From CAZAYP01 sp964489425 [NCBI: uncultured Verrucomicrobiota bacterium] (GTDB lineage: Bacteria > Verrucomicrobiota > Kiritimatiellia > RZYC01), in contig CAZAYP010000017.1 of the NCBI GenBank assembly GCA_964489425.1, positions 12,334-76,333 of the forward strand: a stretch of DNA of 64,000 nucleotides, given 5' to 3'. The notes beneath the pieces were generated by a model. The model was not told where the DNA came from and did not search any database. It was given only the letters and a program-made list of their open reading frames with translations. How positions within the stretch are numbered: position 1 is the first letter of the stretch; every line of letters starts with the position of its first letter. Of this stretch, positions 23,262 to 31,986 are shown piece by piece. The translations under genes were made by a program, and so were the position numbers.

Positions 23262-25832
23262 TCAATTCTTATGGGCCATATAACCCAGATCTTCATTGTA
23301 CCGCAAGTCATACCCGGCGAGGGCGGTCTGGTTCCCGAGCCCCGCCAGTTCCCCGGAGGTCTGCAAGACCGCGACCCTGAACGGGCTTTCTCCGTCGTCA
23401 CCCAGCCAAACGTACTCTTTCAGCCAATCCATCTGGTTGACCGGGCATGTGGGCGCAAGATAGGCAGGCACATGGACGGTGTTCTGCTGCAGGGCGGCCG
23501 CCGCCTCGCGCCAGGCTTTGGTTTTGCGCACATCCGGCGCGGCGGGCAAAACCAGTTTAGAGCCGTCGAGCAATTGCACCGCTGCGCCGTTTGGATGCCG
23601 CTCAATCGACCGGATCAGCAGGACTTCGGCACTTTCCACGTCGCTGTAGCGGGTGGATGCTTTGCTTTCTGGAAGAGTCTGGCCTCCGCGCGAAATGCCG
23701 ACCAACGCTAAACGCTGCAATTTCTCGCGTACCTGTTCCAATTCGTGCCGATAGCTTGCCCATGGGCCTTGCTCGGCCCGGTCCGCATACACCGCTTCGA
23801 GCAGTGGACGAATGCTGCCCGGCACGGATAGGCCCCCAGAACCAAGGCCCTGCAATACTTCTAACGTCCGGCAAAGCACATAGGGGGAATATACCTTGGC
23901 GGTCTTTCCAAGGGCGGCTACATCTTCCAACACGTTGTCGAGTGGCGGAGCTAGGACCCACACCTGCGGGTTTGCGGCGGCGGGCCGTCTCGAATCGTTG
24001 TCCCTGTGCCGCCACAGCCGGCCGATTCTCTGGAACAGCATGTCCATTGGGCAAACACGGGTCACCAGAAAATCAGCGTCGATATCGAGCGACTGTTCAA
24101 GAACCTGAGTTCCGACCAATATCCGTCCGCGCAACGCGCGTTGCGCTCCCCCGCCCTTGCCATAGATGCCGACCCACTCATCTTCCTTGCGCCAGCGGTC
24201 CAATTTCAGGAATCGAGAATGGAGCAGTCCGCAATCAGCTAAGGGGCGGGCCTGGGCGGCAAGCCGTTGATAAAGCCGCTGGGCCTCGTCCACGGTATTT
24301 TCGATCCATAGAACCTGTTCGCCGCGAGCGGCCCGATCCAGCGCTTCTTCTATCGCGGGCTCGTCGCTATCGCGCACGATGAGTTCGACGGGCAGGTCCG
24401 GACTTTTTTCCATCGGATATTCGCGCAGCTCGCTTCGCCCGAACTTGGCGCTGACCAAAGGGTAGGCCGCTGATGCCCGGACTTTGTCGGTGGCCAGCAA
24501 CGAGGATCGCCTTTCCGCCGTCAGTGTGGCGCTCAGAATAATGACGGTGCAATGCAATTCCCGCAATACCGCCACCAGTCGTTCCAGAATCGTTCCGGTA
24601 TAGGAGTCGTAGCTGTGGACTTCGTCGAGGACGACCACCTTCCCGGCCAGGCCAAAGGTGCGGACAAAACCATGCTTCACGTTCATCGCGGCCATTAGCG
24701 CTTGGTCGATCGTGCCGACGGAGAAGGGCGCAAGCAGTCCGCGTTTGCGGCTGTCGAACCACGATTTCCCCGGCTGCCCATCACCGCCCAAGTCCGTTTG
24801 CCGCAGCCAGGCCGAGCCATGCAGGAGCAACGATGTGCGGTGGACGCAATCCGGCGCCAGAATCTTCTCCAGAAAGCGGTTCATCCGGTCATAGACCTTG
24901 TCGGAAGTCAACTGGGTGGGCAGGGCGAAATAAATGCCCGTCGACTGGTGTCGCGCCAAGGCCCGATAGGCGGCATACAACGCGGCCTCCGTTTTGCCCA
25001 TGCCCATTGGCGCTTCCAGCACGTAGGCACCGGCATCGGACACGACCTCGATGAATGTCGTCTGCGCGGGATGAGGCTGGAATCCGAAGACCTGTTCAAA
25101 GGAAAGCCCCGGTACAAGCCGTGGGGCGACGAATCCTGCATTAACGAGGGCGCATGAAATTTGTCGTTCTATCTCGGAGTTGTTTGCATCAGCATGGTCG
25201 AACTGGGGGCCCGATGCGATCCAGTCTGCCACACATGTCAAACCCGACAGGGCATCCGCCTGATTCTCGGTTTGGATCTGCGGCCAATCCGTTTGCAGCC
25301 GTTCCTTGACCTTCTCGATCAGCGCTTCCCGTTCTTTCTGCCAGGTCGGGCCACCGTAAATCTCATCGTTGGGGCTCCCCGTCTGGGCGGGCGTGAACCC
25401 ATGGTGGCGGCCAATGATTTCCGCGTAATACTTTCCTCTGCCCGCCATAACGGCCCGTCCGACCGCCGCATGCCCGCCAATCTCCGTGTCCAGAGTGGAT
25501 CGGCACAAATCCGGCAACCTTCCAATCGGAAGTTTCTCGGGATCAATTGCGCGGGTAATCTTTTCCTGAAAGCCAGGGCTGACTTTTCCAACGTCATGCA
25601 ATGCGATCAGCAATTCGCTTCCGCGCGGGAACAGGGCTTCGGCAAGCCAGTTCGGCTGCCGCCCAATCAGCTTCCTCGCCACCATCCCCACTATAAGACA
25701 ATGCTCCAGCACGCTGATTCCAGGACCGATTGAACCATTATCCGCCACAGCGGTCTTCGCCAAACAGAGCGACATTGGCAACGCCTTCGCTGACGCCCCC
25801 TGCTTCTCGTTGTGATTACAAGGTCCCCTCAT
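23262..25832 (-). CDS. cas3: CRISPR-associated helicase-nuclease Cas3 (HD + SF2)
   Basis: This 856-residue effector degrades the target strand after Cascade binding. The N-terminal HD nuclease shows His44, the HD pair at 79-80 (ALHDVGK) and GRHHGF. The helicase has Walker A APMGMGKTEAAL, the DEVH box VVLDEVHSYD, motif III LSATLT and C-terminal motif VI near FQRIGRLWRH. All nuclease and helicase signatures are present. The first start (25832) lacks a good ribosome-binding site; 25775 is an alternative that still keeps His44. It is the first gene of the cas operon, and its stop lies 29 bases before cse1. Confidence 0.95.
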   Translation of the reverse strand: MRGPCNHNEKQGASAKALPMSLCLAKTAVADNGSIGPGISVLEHCLIVGMVARKLIGRQPNWLAEALFPRGSELLIALHDVGKVSPGFQEKITRAIDPEKLPIGRLPDLCRSTLDTEIGGHAAVGRAVMAGRGKYYAEIIGRHHGFTPAQTGSPNDEIYGGPTWQKEREALIEKVKERLQTDWPQIQTENQADALSGLTCVADWIASGPQFDHADANNSEIERQISCALVNAGFVAPRLVPGLSFEQVFGFQPHPAQTTFIEVVSDAGAYVLEAPMGMGKTEAALYAAYRALARHQSTGIYFALPTQLTSDKVYDRMNRFLEKILAPDCVHRTSLLLHGSAWLRQTDLGGDGQPGKSWFDSRKRGLLAPFSVGTIDQALMAAMNVKHGFVRTFGLAGKVVVLDEVHSYDSYTGTILERLVAVLRELHCTVIILSATLTAERRSSLLATDKVRASAAYPLVSAKFGRSELREYPMEKSPDLPVELIVRDSDEPAIEEALDRAARGEQVLWIENTVDEAQRLYQRLAAQARPLADCGLLHSRFLKLDRWRKEDEWVGIYGKGGGAQRALRGRILVGTQVLEQSLDIDADFLVTRVCPMDMLFQRIGRLWRHRDNDSRRPAAANPQVWVLAPPLDNVLEDVAALGKTAKVYSPYVLCRTLEVLQGLGSGGLSVPGSIRPLLEAVYADRAEQGPWASYRHELEQVREKLQRLALVGISRGGQTLPESKASTRYSDVESAEVLLIRSIERHPNGAAVQLLDGSKLVLPAAPDVRKTKAWREAAAALQQNTVHVPAYLAPTCPVNQMDWLKEYVWLGDDGESPFRVAVLQTSGELAGLGNQTALAGYDLRYNEDLGYMAHKN

Positions 25833-26420
25833 ATTCCGGCTGGCCTAGAAACAAGCACTGAGTATGCGCTATTCTTTTGAGTCGCTCTTCCCGACCAAGC
25901 TGACGAGAAAAACATCCCAACCCCAATTGGATGATAGTGAAATAGAACGGAATACTTCACGGCGTATTAATAACAGGGAAAGCCCGATGAGGCAAGACAA
26001 GCCAGACAAGCCAGATGTGGCACAGAACCTAGGCCACGAGGTCTCGGTAGTCGACAGACAGACCCGAAGCTAGCCACGGACGCGAGCGATCGGGGCGGGC
26101 AGCGCGCCCTCGGAGATCCGCGGGGTGGTCCACCCACGGAGGCTGGGCTACTCAGCGCCCCGATAGCCCGGTCAAGCACATGCTTTTTGATGGGTGCAAC
26201 CGGGACCTGCCAGCCATGTTGCGCGGCCGATCCTTGGCGCGCTCGACCTGCAGCCGGTCGTCTTCCGGGTCCGTGATCTCGTAGGACCGGCGGGCGGCCT
26301 CGATCTGGTCGTATTGGTATTCCTGGTACGCCCGTTCAGCCAGGGTCTTTGACCAGTGGCCGCCGATATAGTCGCGGGTCTGCTTCTCCACGGGATTGCC
26401 CAGGGTGCCAATGGCAAACA
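25833..26420. other. Cas operon upstream region with an unidentified minus-strand ORF remnant
   Basis: The first ~150 bases upstream of cas3 are AT-rich compared with the island and should hold the cas promoter, though no clear boxes stand out. The rest is GC-rich. A minus-strand frame at 26152-26421 encodes 89 residues with natural-looking charged composition (IGGHWSKTLAERAYQEYQYD, then DPEDDRLQVERAKDR). I cannot assign it to a family. It lacks a ribosome-binding site and may be the tail of a lost gene. Confidence 0.4.
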
Positions 26421-26445
26421 TGGCGGCCCGCCTGGTGGGAGTGTC

Positions 26446-26905
26446 GGGAATGGCGTGTATTACTGGGCGATCGCGCATGGGTATGATTTCGACAACGCAG
26501 GTATGGGAAAGTCCCCGACCGATCCCGTCCACACGGTAAACTGGTATGACGCGGTGAAGTGGTGCAACGCGCGCAGCGAGATCGATGGTTTTTTCCATGG
26601 TCTATGCCAAGTGGGACGGCGCCGGGTGGGTGGCTTACCGGAGCGGAGTTTCGGACACCTTGCAGGTATCGTGGCTGAACACCGGGTACCGCCTGCCCAC
26701 CGAGGCGGAATGGGAGAAAACCGCGCGCGGCAGCGTCAACTACCGGCGCTTCCCCTGGGCGTTTCCCGGCGGGGACAATGAAATCAGCGCCGCTATGGCG
26801 AACTACCTGAGCCGCGCGCCTTACGTGGGCGAACCCTATGACCTGGGGCCCAACGGCTACGCCGCGGCCTGGGCGACGCCCCCCATGCCCACACAAACGC
26901 CTTGA
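26446..26905 (+). pseudogene. Frameshifted SUMF1/formylglycine-generating-enzyme-like gene
   Basis: The first frame reads GVYYWAIAHGYDFDNAG and then TDPVHTVNWYDAVKWCNARS, hallmarks of SUMF1/FGE-sulfatase domain proteins. Near a T run at 26588-26593 the homology moves to the next frame, with WLNTGYRLPTEAEWEKTARG followed by RFPW. The usual start, the segment between the two halves and the C-terminal RGGSW region are missing. A working protein cannot be made. Confidence 0.75.
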
Positions 26906-26974
26906 GCCAACAGGAACTGGTGCCTATACTTCAAATCACCAGCGTTGGTACCAGATTAAATGAGGAAGGTCGCC

Positions 26975-27208
26975 ATGCGTCGTATTTGGGGAATCGGGAA
27001 ACCTTGTTTGTTTCGCTTATCCACCACGGCCATCTTGTCCGGTTTACTGATCTTGTTGTCTGCTTACAATGGATGGGCCTCCTTGGCCACTAACATGGCC
27101 TGGTCTTCCGTGGGCGCCAACGACAGCGACAAGGTCGGATCAGCGCTGAGCGCGTGGGGTGACGTGAATGGCGACGGGTATATGGACCTCGTCGTCGGCA
27201 CCCCATGG
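26975..27208 (+). pseudogene. FG-GAP repeat surface protein truncated at the attachment site
   Basis: After a GAGGAAGG site the ATG at 26975 starts a signal peptide (about 1-37). A mature region follows with WSSVGANDSDKVGSALSAWG and DVNGDGYMDLVVGTPW, a clear FG-GAP/VCBS beta-propeller start with its calcium-type DxNxDG loop. Within one repeat the reading frame runs into the tRNA-Ser fragment at 27209 and stops at 27215-27217. Intact relatives have several repeats, so this is a 5' stub. Confidence 0.7.
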
Positions 27209-27254
27209 ACGGGGTAAACCCGTACCCGGGGCTCGAATCCCCGCCTCTCCGCCA
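27209..27254 (+). repeat. 3' fragment of tRNA-Ser (putative attR)
   Basis: These 46 bases equal the tRNA-Ser 3' end at 16307-16352 except for one T-to-C change in the T loop. The acceptor 5' half, D arm and anticodon arm are absent, so this is not a functional tRNA. A GTTTGCG/CGCAAAC inverted pair follows directly (27255-27282). Confidence 0.9.
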
Positions 27255-27387
27255 GTTTGCGGCGCAGGCACTTACGCAAACGGCCGAAAAAACTTAGTAC
27301 ATAAACCTAGTACAAGTGCCCCGGCGTCCCATAGCGTTCTACTGTGTCCAGAGCGTTTGCGGGGTCTGCTGATAACTGAACTGCGGT

Positions 27388-28072
27388 TCATCGCCCGGGG
27401 TGCTGAGTACACCAGCGGTGAAAGCGCGCGGGCGTAAAAAAACCGGCCAGCCCGCGGGATCCGACCACGGCGCCGCCGGCCCACCCGGCAAGGACCCGCC
27501 CCGAAGCGGGAAGGAAGCCGGGTTCCTGTTTCAAGACTTGTTCGATCTGTTCGCCGTCCAAGACGCCATTGCGATAAAGTTCCGGTGTCCTCCCCTGGCA
27601 CAGGCGCATGCGCGGCATACCCTGCGCAGGTCTGGCGCGGCACGGCGAACGCGACAACACAAGGCGGCGCAGCGTCAAGCGCATGGGCAAGGACGGCATG
27701 GCCGCGCTCATGCAAGGATACCAGCCAGCGGGTTTCCACGCCCGCGACAAGGTCACTCATGGTCGCGGTGGGCCAGGTCACCGCCGCCGCCGACGTAACC
27801 CGACTTGCCGATCTCGCGGCAATGGTATCCGGCGCCGCTGGGCTCGTAATAATGCCCGCTGTCAAAAATGCGCTTGCCGGCGTGGTCGGCCACGGTCTGG
27901 CAGGCATGGGGCCGGAATTGGGCGAGGGCATCCGGGGTGGGCTTCGCGTCGTCTTCAACGTCCCAGCGGAGGTATCCGCCTTCCTGATAAAACTCAACTG
28001 GCAGCCCGTCAACTTCATCGTGGGCACGGGCATCCGCGCATGCCCGGACAGGCCATCGTAGTCGCATGCCAC
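27388..28072 (-). pseudogene. Two overlapping degenerate genes of unknown function
   Basis: Natural-looking protein sequence jumps between frames on the minus strand. An upstream frame ending at 27753 contains GLPVEFYQEGGYLRWDVEDD and IFDSGHYYEPSGAGYHC, ending RDHE. Its stop overlaps an ATG at 27760 (ATGAGTGA) opening MSDLVAGVETRWLVSLHERG. After about 55 residues sense continues in another frame (ELYRNGVLDGEQIEQVLKQE). These are two formerly coupled genes, each with at least one frameshift. I do not recognise the families. HERGH is a loose HExxH-like string but not enough to call a metallopeptidase. Confidence 0.5.
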
Positions 28073-28149
28073 CGCGATATACGGAACACACGCTGGACAT
28101 CCCTTTTCCCGGGATGCTAGTTTACCGGCCCAAGATAGAGGACCATGAT

Positions 28150-29292
28150 ATGATTACATTGAAGCAGCTCCAGGCACTGGCTCGCGAACACGGAACCCCG
28201 CTCTTTGTTGTGGATCACGATGAACTGCGCCGCGTGTATGCCCAATTTAAAACCCATCTTCCCCGCGTTCAGGCGTATTTTGCGGTCAAAGCCAATCCGG
28301 ATCCCGCGATTGTTAAAACGCTCCTTGATGCCGGGGCCAGCTTTGATGTGGCATCCATGCCCGAATTCAAGATCGTGTATGAGTACATCAAGGATCTCCC
28401 GGCCAAGGAGCGCCAGGCCTGGATATGGGATAAAATCATCTACGCCAATCCGATCAAGGCCCAGGACACCCTGGCGGAACTGGATCAGTACAAAGCGCTG
28501 GTGACGTACGACAATGCGGAGGAAGTCCGAAAAATCAAGAAATACGCGCCCCATTCGGGATTGGCGCTGCGCATCAAGGTGCCCAACACCGGGGCCATGG
28601 TTGAGCTGTCTTCCAAGTGCGGCGCGGCGCCCGGCGAGGCCGTGGATCTCATATTTGAGGCCGTGAACGCCGGCCTGGTGGTGGAAGGTCTTAGTTTTCA
28701 TGTGGGCAGCCAGACCACCAATTTCGACAATTTTGTGCAGGCCATCAACCTGGCTTCCGATATTTTCCGCGAGGCGCGCGATCGCGGCTACGACAAGATG
28801 TTTCTCCTGGATATCGGCGGCGGGTTCCCCGCCCCGTACGACGCGACGGTCAGGCCGTTCCGGGAACTGGCGCGAAAAATAAACGCCGAAATCAACCGGC
28901 TATTCCCCAAGGAAATTCAGATCCTGGCGGAACCAGGCCGGTTCCTGGTGGCCACCGCCTGCACGGTGATCACGGAAATCATCGGCAAGGCCGTGCGCGA
29001 CGGGAAGCTCTGTTATTACGTGAACGACGGCGTGTACCACACCTACTCGGGCATTCTTTTCGATCACTGCCGCTACCCGGTCGAGTCATTCAAAAAAGGA
29101 CCGAAACAAATCTGCACGGTGTTCGGCCCGACGTGCGACGCGCTGGACGTCATTTCCATGTCTGAAATGCTGCCGGCCAACCTGAAGCTCGGCGACCTGC
29201 TGTACAGCCGGAATATCGGCGCCTACAGCCAGGCTTCCGCCACGCACTTCAATGGCTTCCCGCCGGCCAAGACCGTCCACGTGAACCAGTAG
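28150..29292 (+). CDS. PLP-dependent ornithine/lysine-type decarboxylase (fold III)
   Basis: The 380-residue enzyme belongs to the alanine-racemase-fold group IV decarboxylases. The PLP lysine sits in YFAVKANPDP (about Lys47). HVGSQT carries the stacking His, GGGFP the phosphate loop and AEPGRFLV the conserved Glu-Pro-Gly. The active-site Cys is in FGPTCDALD near the C-terminus. It most likely decarboxylates ornithine to putrescine. Diaminopimelate decarboxylase is less likely, given the neighbouring carboxynorspermidine genes. AGAGGA precedes the ATG at 28150, and an upstream in-frame start at 28066 looks unneeded. Confidence 0.88.
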   Translation: MITLKQLQALAREHGTPLFVVDHDELRRVYAQFKTHLPRVQAYFAVKANPDPAIVKTLLDAGASFDVASMPEFKIVYEYIKDLPAKERQAWIWDKIIYANPIKAQDTLAELDQYKALVTYDNAEEVRKIKKYAPHSGLALRIKVPNTGAMVELSSKCGAAPGEAVDLIFEAVNAGLVVEGLSFHVGSQTTNFDNFVQAINLASDIFREARDRGYDKMFLLDIGGGFPAPYDATVRPFRELARKINAEINRLFPKEIQILAEPGRFLVATACTVITEIIGKAVRDGKLCYYVNDGVYHTYSGILFDHCRYPVESFKKGPKQICTVFGPTCDALDVISMSEMLPANLKLGDLLYSRNIGAYSQASATHFNGFPPAKTVHVNQ

Positions 29293-29305
29293 GGCGCCGG
29301 CGCGG

Positions 29306-30688
29306 CTATTTACCCCGCGCGGCGGCCGCGGCTTTCAGCAACGCCTTGCGCTGGGCCTTGGCATCCAGCGCCACCAGGGGATTGGCGGCCGAGACGCTGA
29401 CCGTCGCGGTGGACTCCTCCAGCTCAACGGCCAGGTCGCGCACCGTGCCGTTAAAGGAGTTGCGGCTGCCCGGCTTGATCTCCTTGATCTCGGTCGGCAG
29501 CCCGATTTTGTCCAGCAGCGCGATGAACGGCTCCGGGTCGAGCTCTTCCACGTTGACCATGGTTTGCGGATCCCAGATGCCCTGGGCCACCAGCATGGCC
29601 GCCGCCACCGGTGGAACCCCGGCGGTGTAGCTGATGCCCTGCGAGCCCACTTCCTCGTAGCAAGCCTTATGATCGGAGACCTGGTAGATGAATACTTCCC
29701 GTTGCTTGCCGTTTTTCCAGCCTTTCACGAAGTTGCCGATGCAGGTCTTGCCGGTATACCCGGGCGCCAGCGTTTTCGGATCAGGCAGCAACGCTTTCAC
29801 CACCTTGAGCGGGACCACCGCCTGCCCCGTGGTCAGGGTGACGGGAAGGTGCGAGAGGAAGCCCAGCGTGCGCAGCACGGTGAACACGTTGATGTAATGG
29901 TTGCCGAATCCCATCCAGAACCGGATGCTGTTCGCGTCAATATTCCGGGACAGCGAATGCAGTTCGTCATGGCCGTTGAGGAAGATGGGGCACGACCCCA
30001 CCACCGGGAAGTCGTAGGTCCGCTTCACCGCATGCGTCGGATATTCTTTCCACTGGCGGTCAATCCAGGTCCACACTTTGATGAATTCGCGGAAGTTGAT
30101 TTCCGGATCGAAGTTGGTGGCAAAATAGCGGCCATGGCTGCCGGCATTGACGTCCAGGATGTCGATGGTGTCGATCTTGTCGAAATATTTCTTGGCGGCC
30201 AGCGCGCAATAGGCATTGACCACGCCCGGGTCAAACCCGACCCCGAGGATGGCGGTCAGCCCCTTCTCCTTGCAGCGGTCCCGGCGTTTCCATTCGTAGT
30301 TGGCGTACCAGGGCGGAGTTTCGCAGACCTTGTCCGGGTCTTCGTGGATCGCCGTGTCCATGTAAACCGCCCCGGTCTTCAGGCAGGCTTCCAGGACCGA
30401 CATGTTGACGAAGGCGTTGCCCAGGTTGATGACGATTTCCGACTTTGTTTCGCGGATGAGCTTGACCGTGGCCGGAATATTCAACGCATCCAGTGGCCGG
30501 GAATACAGCCGCCCGGTTTTCTTCTTGAGATGCTTCATCTTCCGGACGCTGGCGATGATCTCGTCACATTTCGACTGGGTCCGCGACGCGATGCAGATAT
30601 CGCCCAGCACGTCGTTGTTCATCGCCGCCTTATGCGCCGCGACGTGCGCCACGCCGCCGGCCCCGACAATCAGCACGTTTTTCTTCAT
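29306..30688 (-). CDS. Carboxynorspermidine/carboxyspermidine dehydrogenase (saccharopine dehydrogenase-like)
   Basis: This 460-residue enzyme condenses aspartate semialdehyde with a diamine and reduces the imine to a carboxylated triamine. The N-terminal Rossmann motif is VGAGGVAHVAAHKA. Family features include DTAIHEDPDKVCET, ILGVGFDPGVVNAYC and the C-terminal GISYTAGVPPVAAAMLVAQG. It is distinct from true saccharopine dehydrogenase in its context: the next gene upstream is the matching decarboxylase. An AAAAGGGG site precedes the ATG. It converges on the decarboxylase at 28150 with a 13-base gap. Confidence 0.9.
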   Translation of the reverse strand: MKKNVLIVGAGGVAHVAAHKAAMNNDVLGDICIASRTQSKCDEIIASVRKMKHLKKKTGRLYSRPLDALNIPATVKLIRETKSEIVINLGNAFVNMSVLEACLKTGAVYMDTAIHEDPDKVCETPPWYANYEWKRRDRCKEKGLTAILGVGFDPGVVNAYCALAAKKYFDKIDTIDILDVNAGSHGRYFATNFDPEINFREFIKVWTWIDRQWKEYPTHAVKRTYDFPVVGSCPIFLNGHDELHSLSRNIDANSIRFWMGFGNHYINVFTVLRTLGFLSHLPVTLTTGQAVVPLKVVKALLPDPKTLAPGYTGKTCIGNFVKGWKNGKQREVFIYQVSDHKACYEEVGSQGISYTAGVPPVAAAMLVAQGIWDPQTMVNVEELDPEPFIALLDKIGLPTEIKEIKPGSRNSFNGTVRDLAVELEESTATVSVSAANPLVALDAKAQRKALLKAAAAARGK

Positions 30689-30700
30689 GGTTTTCCCCTT

Positions 30701-31891
30701 TTATGACAGACTATTAACGTATTCCTTGTAACTGAATTTCCGGATCCGGTCCAGCGTTCCATCCAAGCGGCGGACACAGATTGAAGGCATCGGAATGCCG
30801 TTGAACCAGTTCTTCTTGACCATGGTGTACCCCGCGGCATCCGCGATCCGGATCTCGCTGCCGGGCTTGGGTTTCATTTTAAGGTCATAGGTGCCGAACA
30901 CATCGCCGGCCAGGCACGTGCGCCCGGCGATCATGACCCGGTGCAGGCCGGGCGGCGGCGCGGCGATCCGGGCGCTGAGCCGGTAAATCAGCAGGTCGAG
31001 CATGTGCCCTTCCGTGGTCGCATCCACCACCGCGATGTCCACTTCATTATGCACCACATCCAGCACCGTGGTCACCAGTTCCGCGCACTCCGTGATCGCC
31101 GCCTCTCCCGGTTCCAGGTAGACCTGAACGCCGAAGGTATCGCTGAACTTTTTCAGGCACGCGCAGAAGCGTTCGACAGGATACCCGCGCCGCGTAAAGA
31201 AAAGCCCGCCGCCGAGGCTGACCCACGCCCATTGGCGCAGCAGGTCCCCATAGTCGCGGCCGAGGCGATCCAGGCTGGCTGCAAAATTTTCCACATCCGC
31301 ATTTTCACAATTAAAGTGGAACATGGCGCCGCTGACCCGGTGGGCATTTTTTCGCAACCGGGCCGGATCCGCAACGCCCAGCCGGGAATATCGGCGCGCC
31401 GGATCGGCCAAGTCAAAGTGGGAGTAGCTGAATCCCGGGTTCACCCGGATCCCGATCTTGATCTTGTTCGTGTCAATGCCGGGGGCATACGCGTCCAGCT
31501 GCGACAGGGAATTGAAAATGATCTTGTCCGCATACCGGCGCACCTCGCGAAATTCTTTCGGCGAAAACGCCACGCTGTAGGCATGCACTTCCCCGCCGAA
31601 TTTCTCACGACCCAGCCGCGCCTCGTACAGACTGCTGCTGGTGGTGCCGTCCATGTAAGAGCGCATGAGGTCAAACACCGACCAGGTGGAGAAACATTTC
31701 AGCGCCAGCACGGATTTGGCGCCGGAGCGGTTGCGGACCCGTTCAATCACTTTGAGATTCCGCAGCAGTTTCTTTTCGTCAATCAGGTAATACGGTGTTT
31801 CCGGGTTTTCCTGACAAGAAATCGCCTTGCTGGCGGCATGGGCCCGCGGCCGTTGAAATCGGCGGGATGGAACTAGTTTGGACGATTTCAT
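30701..31891 (-). CDS. nspC: Carboxynorspermidine/carboxyspermidine decarboxylase
   Basis: The 396-residue fold-III PLP decarboxylase makes spermidine or norspermidine from the carboxylated precursor. The PLP lysine is in SVLALKCFSTW, SGAMFHFNCEN carries the stacking His, and SLGGGLFF and LEPGEAAI are the Gly loop and EPG motif. MIAGRTCLAGDVFG holds the catalytic Cys-Asp. The N-terminal ~25 residues are Arg/Ser-rich and may be an extension. The ATG at 31891 is used; it lies 95 bases from the divergent radical SAM gene. It heads a two-gene operon with the dehydrogenase. Confidence 0.9.
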   Translation of the reverse strand: MKSSKLVPSRRFQRPRAHAASKAISCQENPETPYYLIDEKKLLRNLKVIERVRNRSGAKSVLALKCFSTWSVFDLMRSYMDGTTSSSLYEARLGREKFGGEVHAYSVAFSPKEFREVRRYADKIIFNSLSQLDAYAPGIDTNKIKIGIRVNPGFSYSHFDLADPARRYSRLGVADPARLRKNAHRVSGAMFHFNCENADVENFAASLDRLGRDYGDLLRQWAWVSLGGGLFFTRRGYPVERFCACLKKFSDTFGVQVYLEPGEAAITECAELVTTVLDVVHNEVDIAVVDATTEGHMLDLLIYRLSARIAAPPPGLHRVMIAGRTCLAGDVFGTYDLKMKPKPGSEIRIADAAGYTMVKKNWFNGIPMPSICVRRLDGTLDRIRKFSYKEYVNSLS

Positions 31892-31986
31892 GGACGTGAC
31901 TGTATTTCGTAGACTATGCGGAGTCAAGAAGGCGAGCGAAGAATCCGGAATCGACGAAGGGCCAGGCAACGTTGTAAAGAACAAGT

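Larger units (their letters stand above)
16307..27254. mobile_element. Probable tRNA-Ser-integrated island carrying CRISPR-Cas
   Basis: The 46 bases from the tRNA-Ser variable arm through CCA (16307-16352) recur in the same orientation at 27209-27254 with a single T-to-C difference. A direct repeat of a tRNA 3' end is the usual footprint of site-specific integration (attL/attR). The enclosed ~10.9 kb holds the whole type I-E system and two broken genes. No integrase, relaxase or phage gene is visible, so the element is either degenerate or mobilised in trans. A tRNA fragment copied by another route is the main alternative. Confidence 0.5.

Noticed and set aside
26152-26421. Integrase or relaxase beside the right attachment site
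   Set aside because: The 89-residue minus-strand peptide has no HxxR/Y recombinase or HUH motif. It is listed only as an unidentified remnant.
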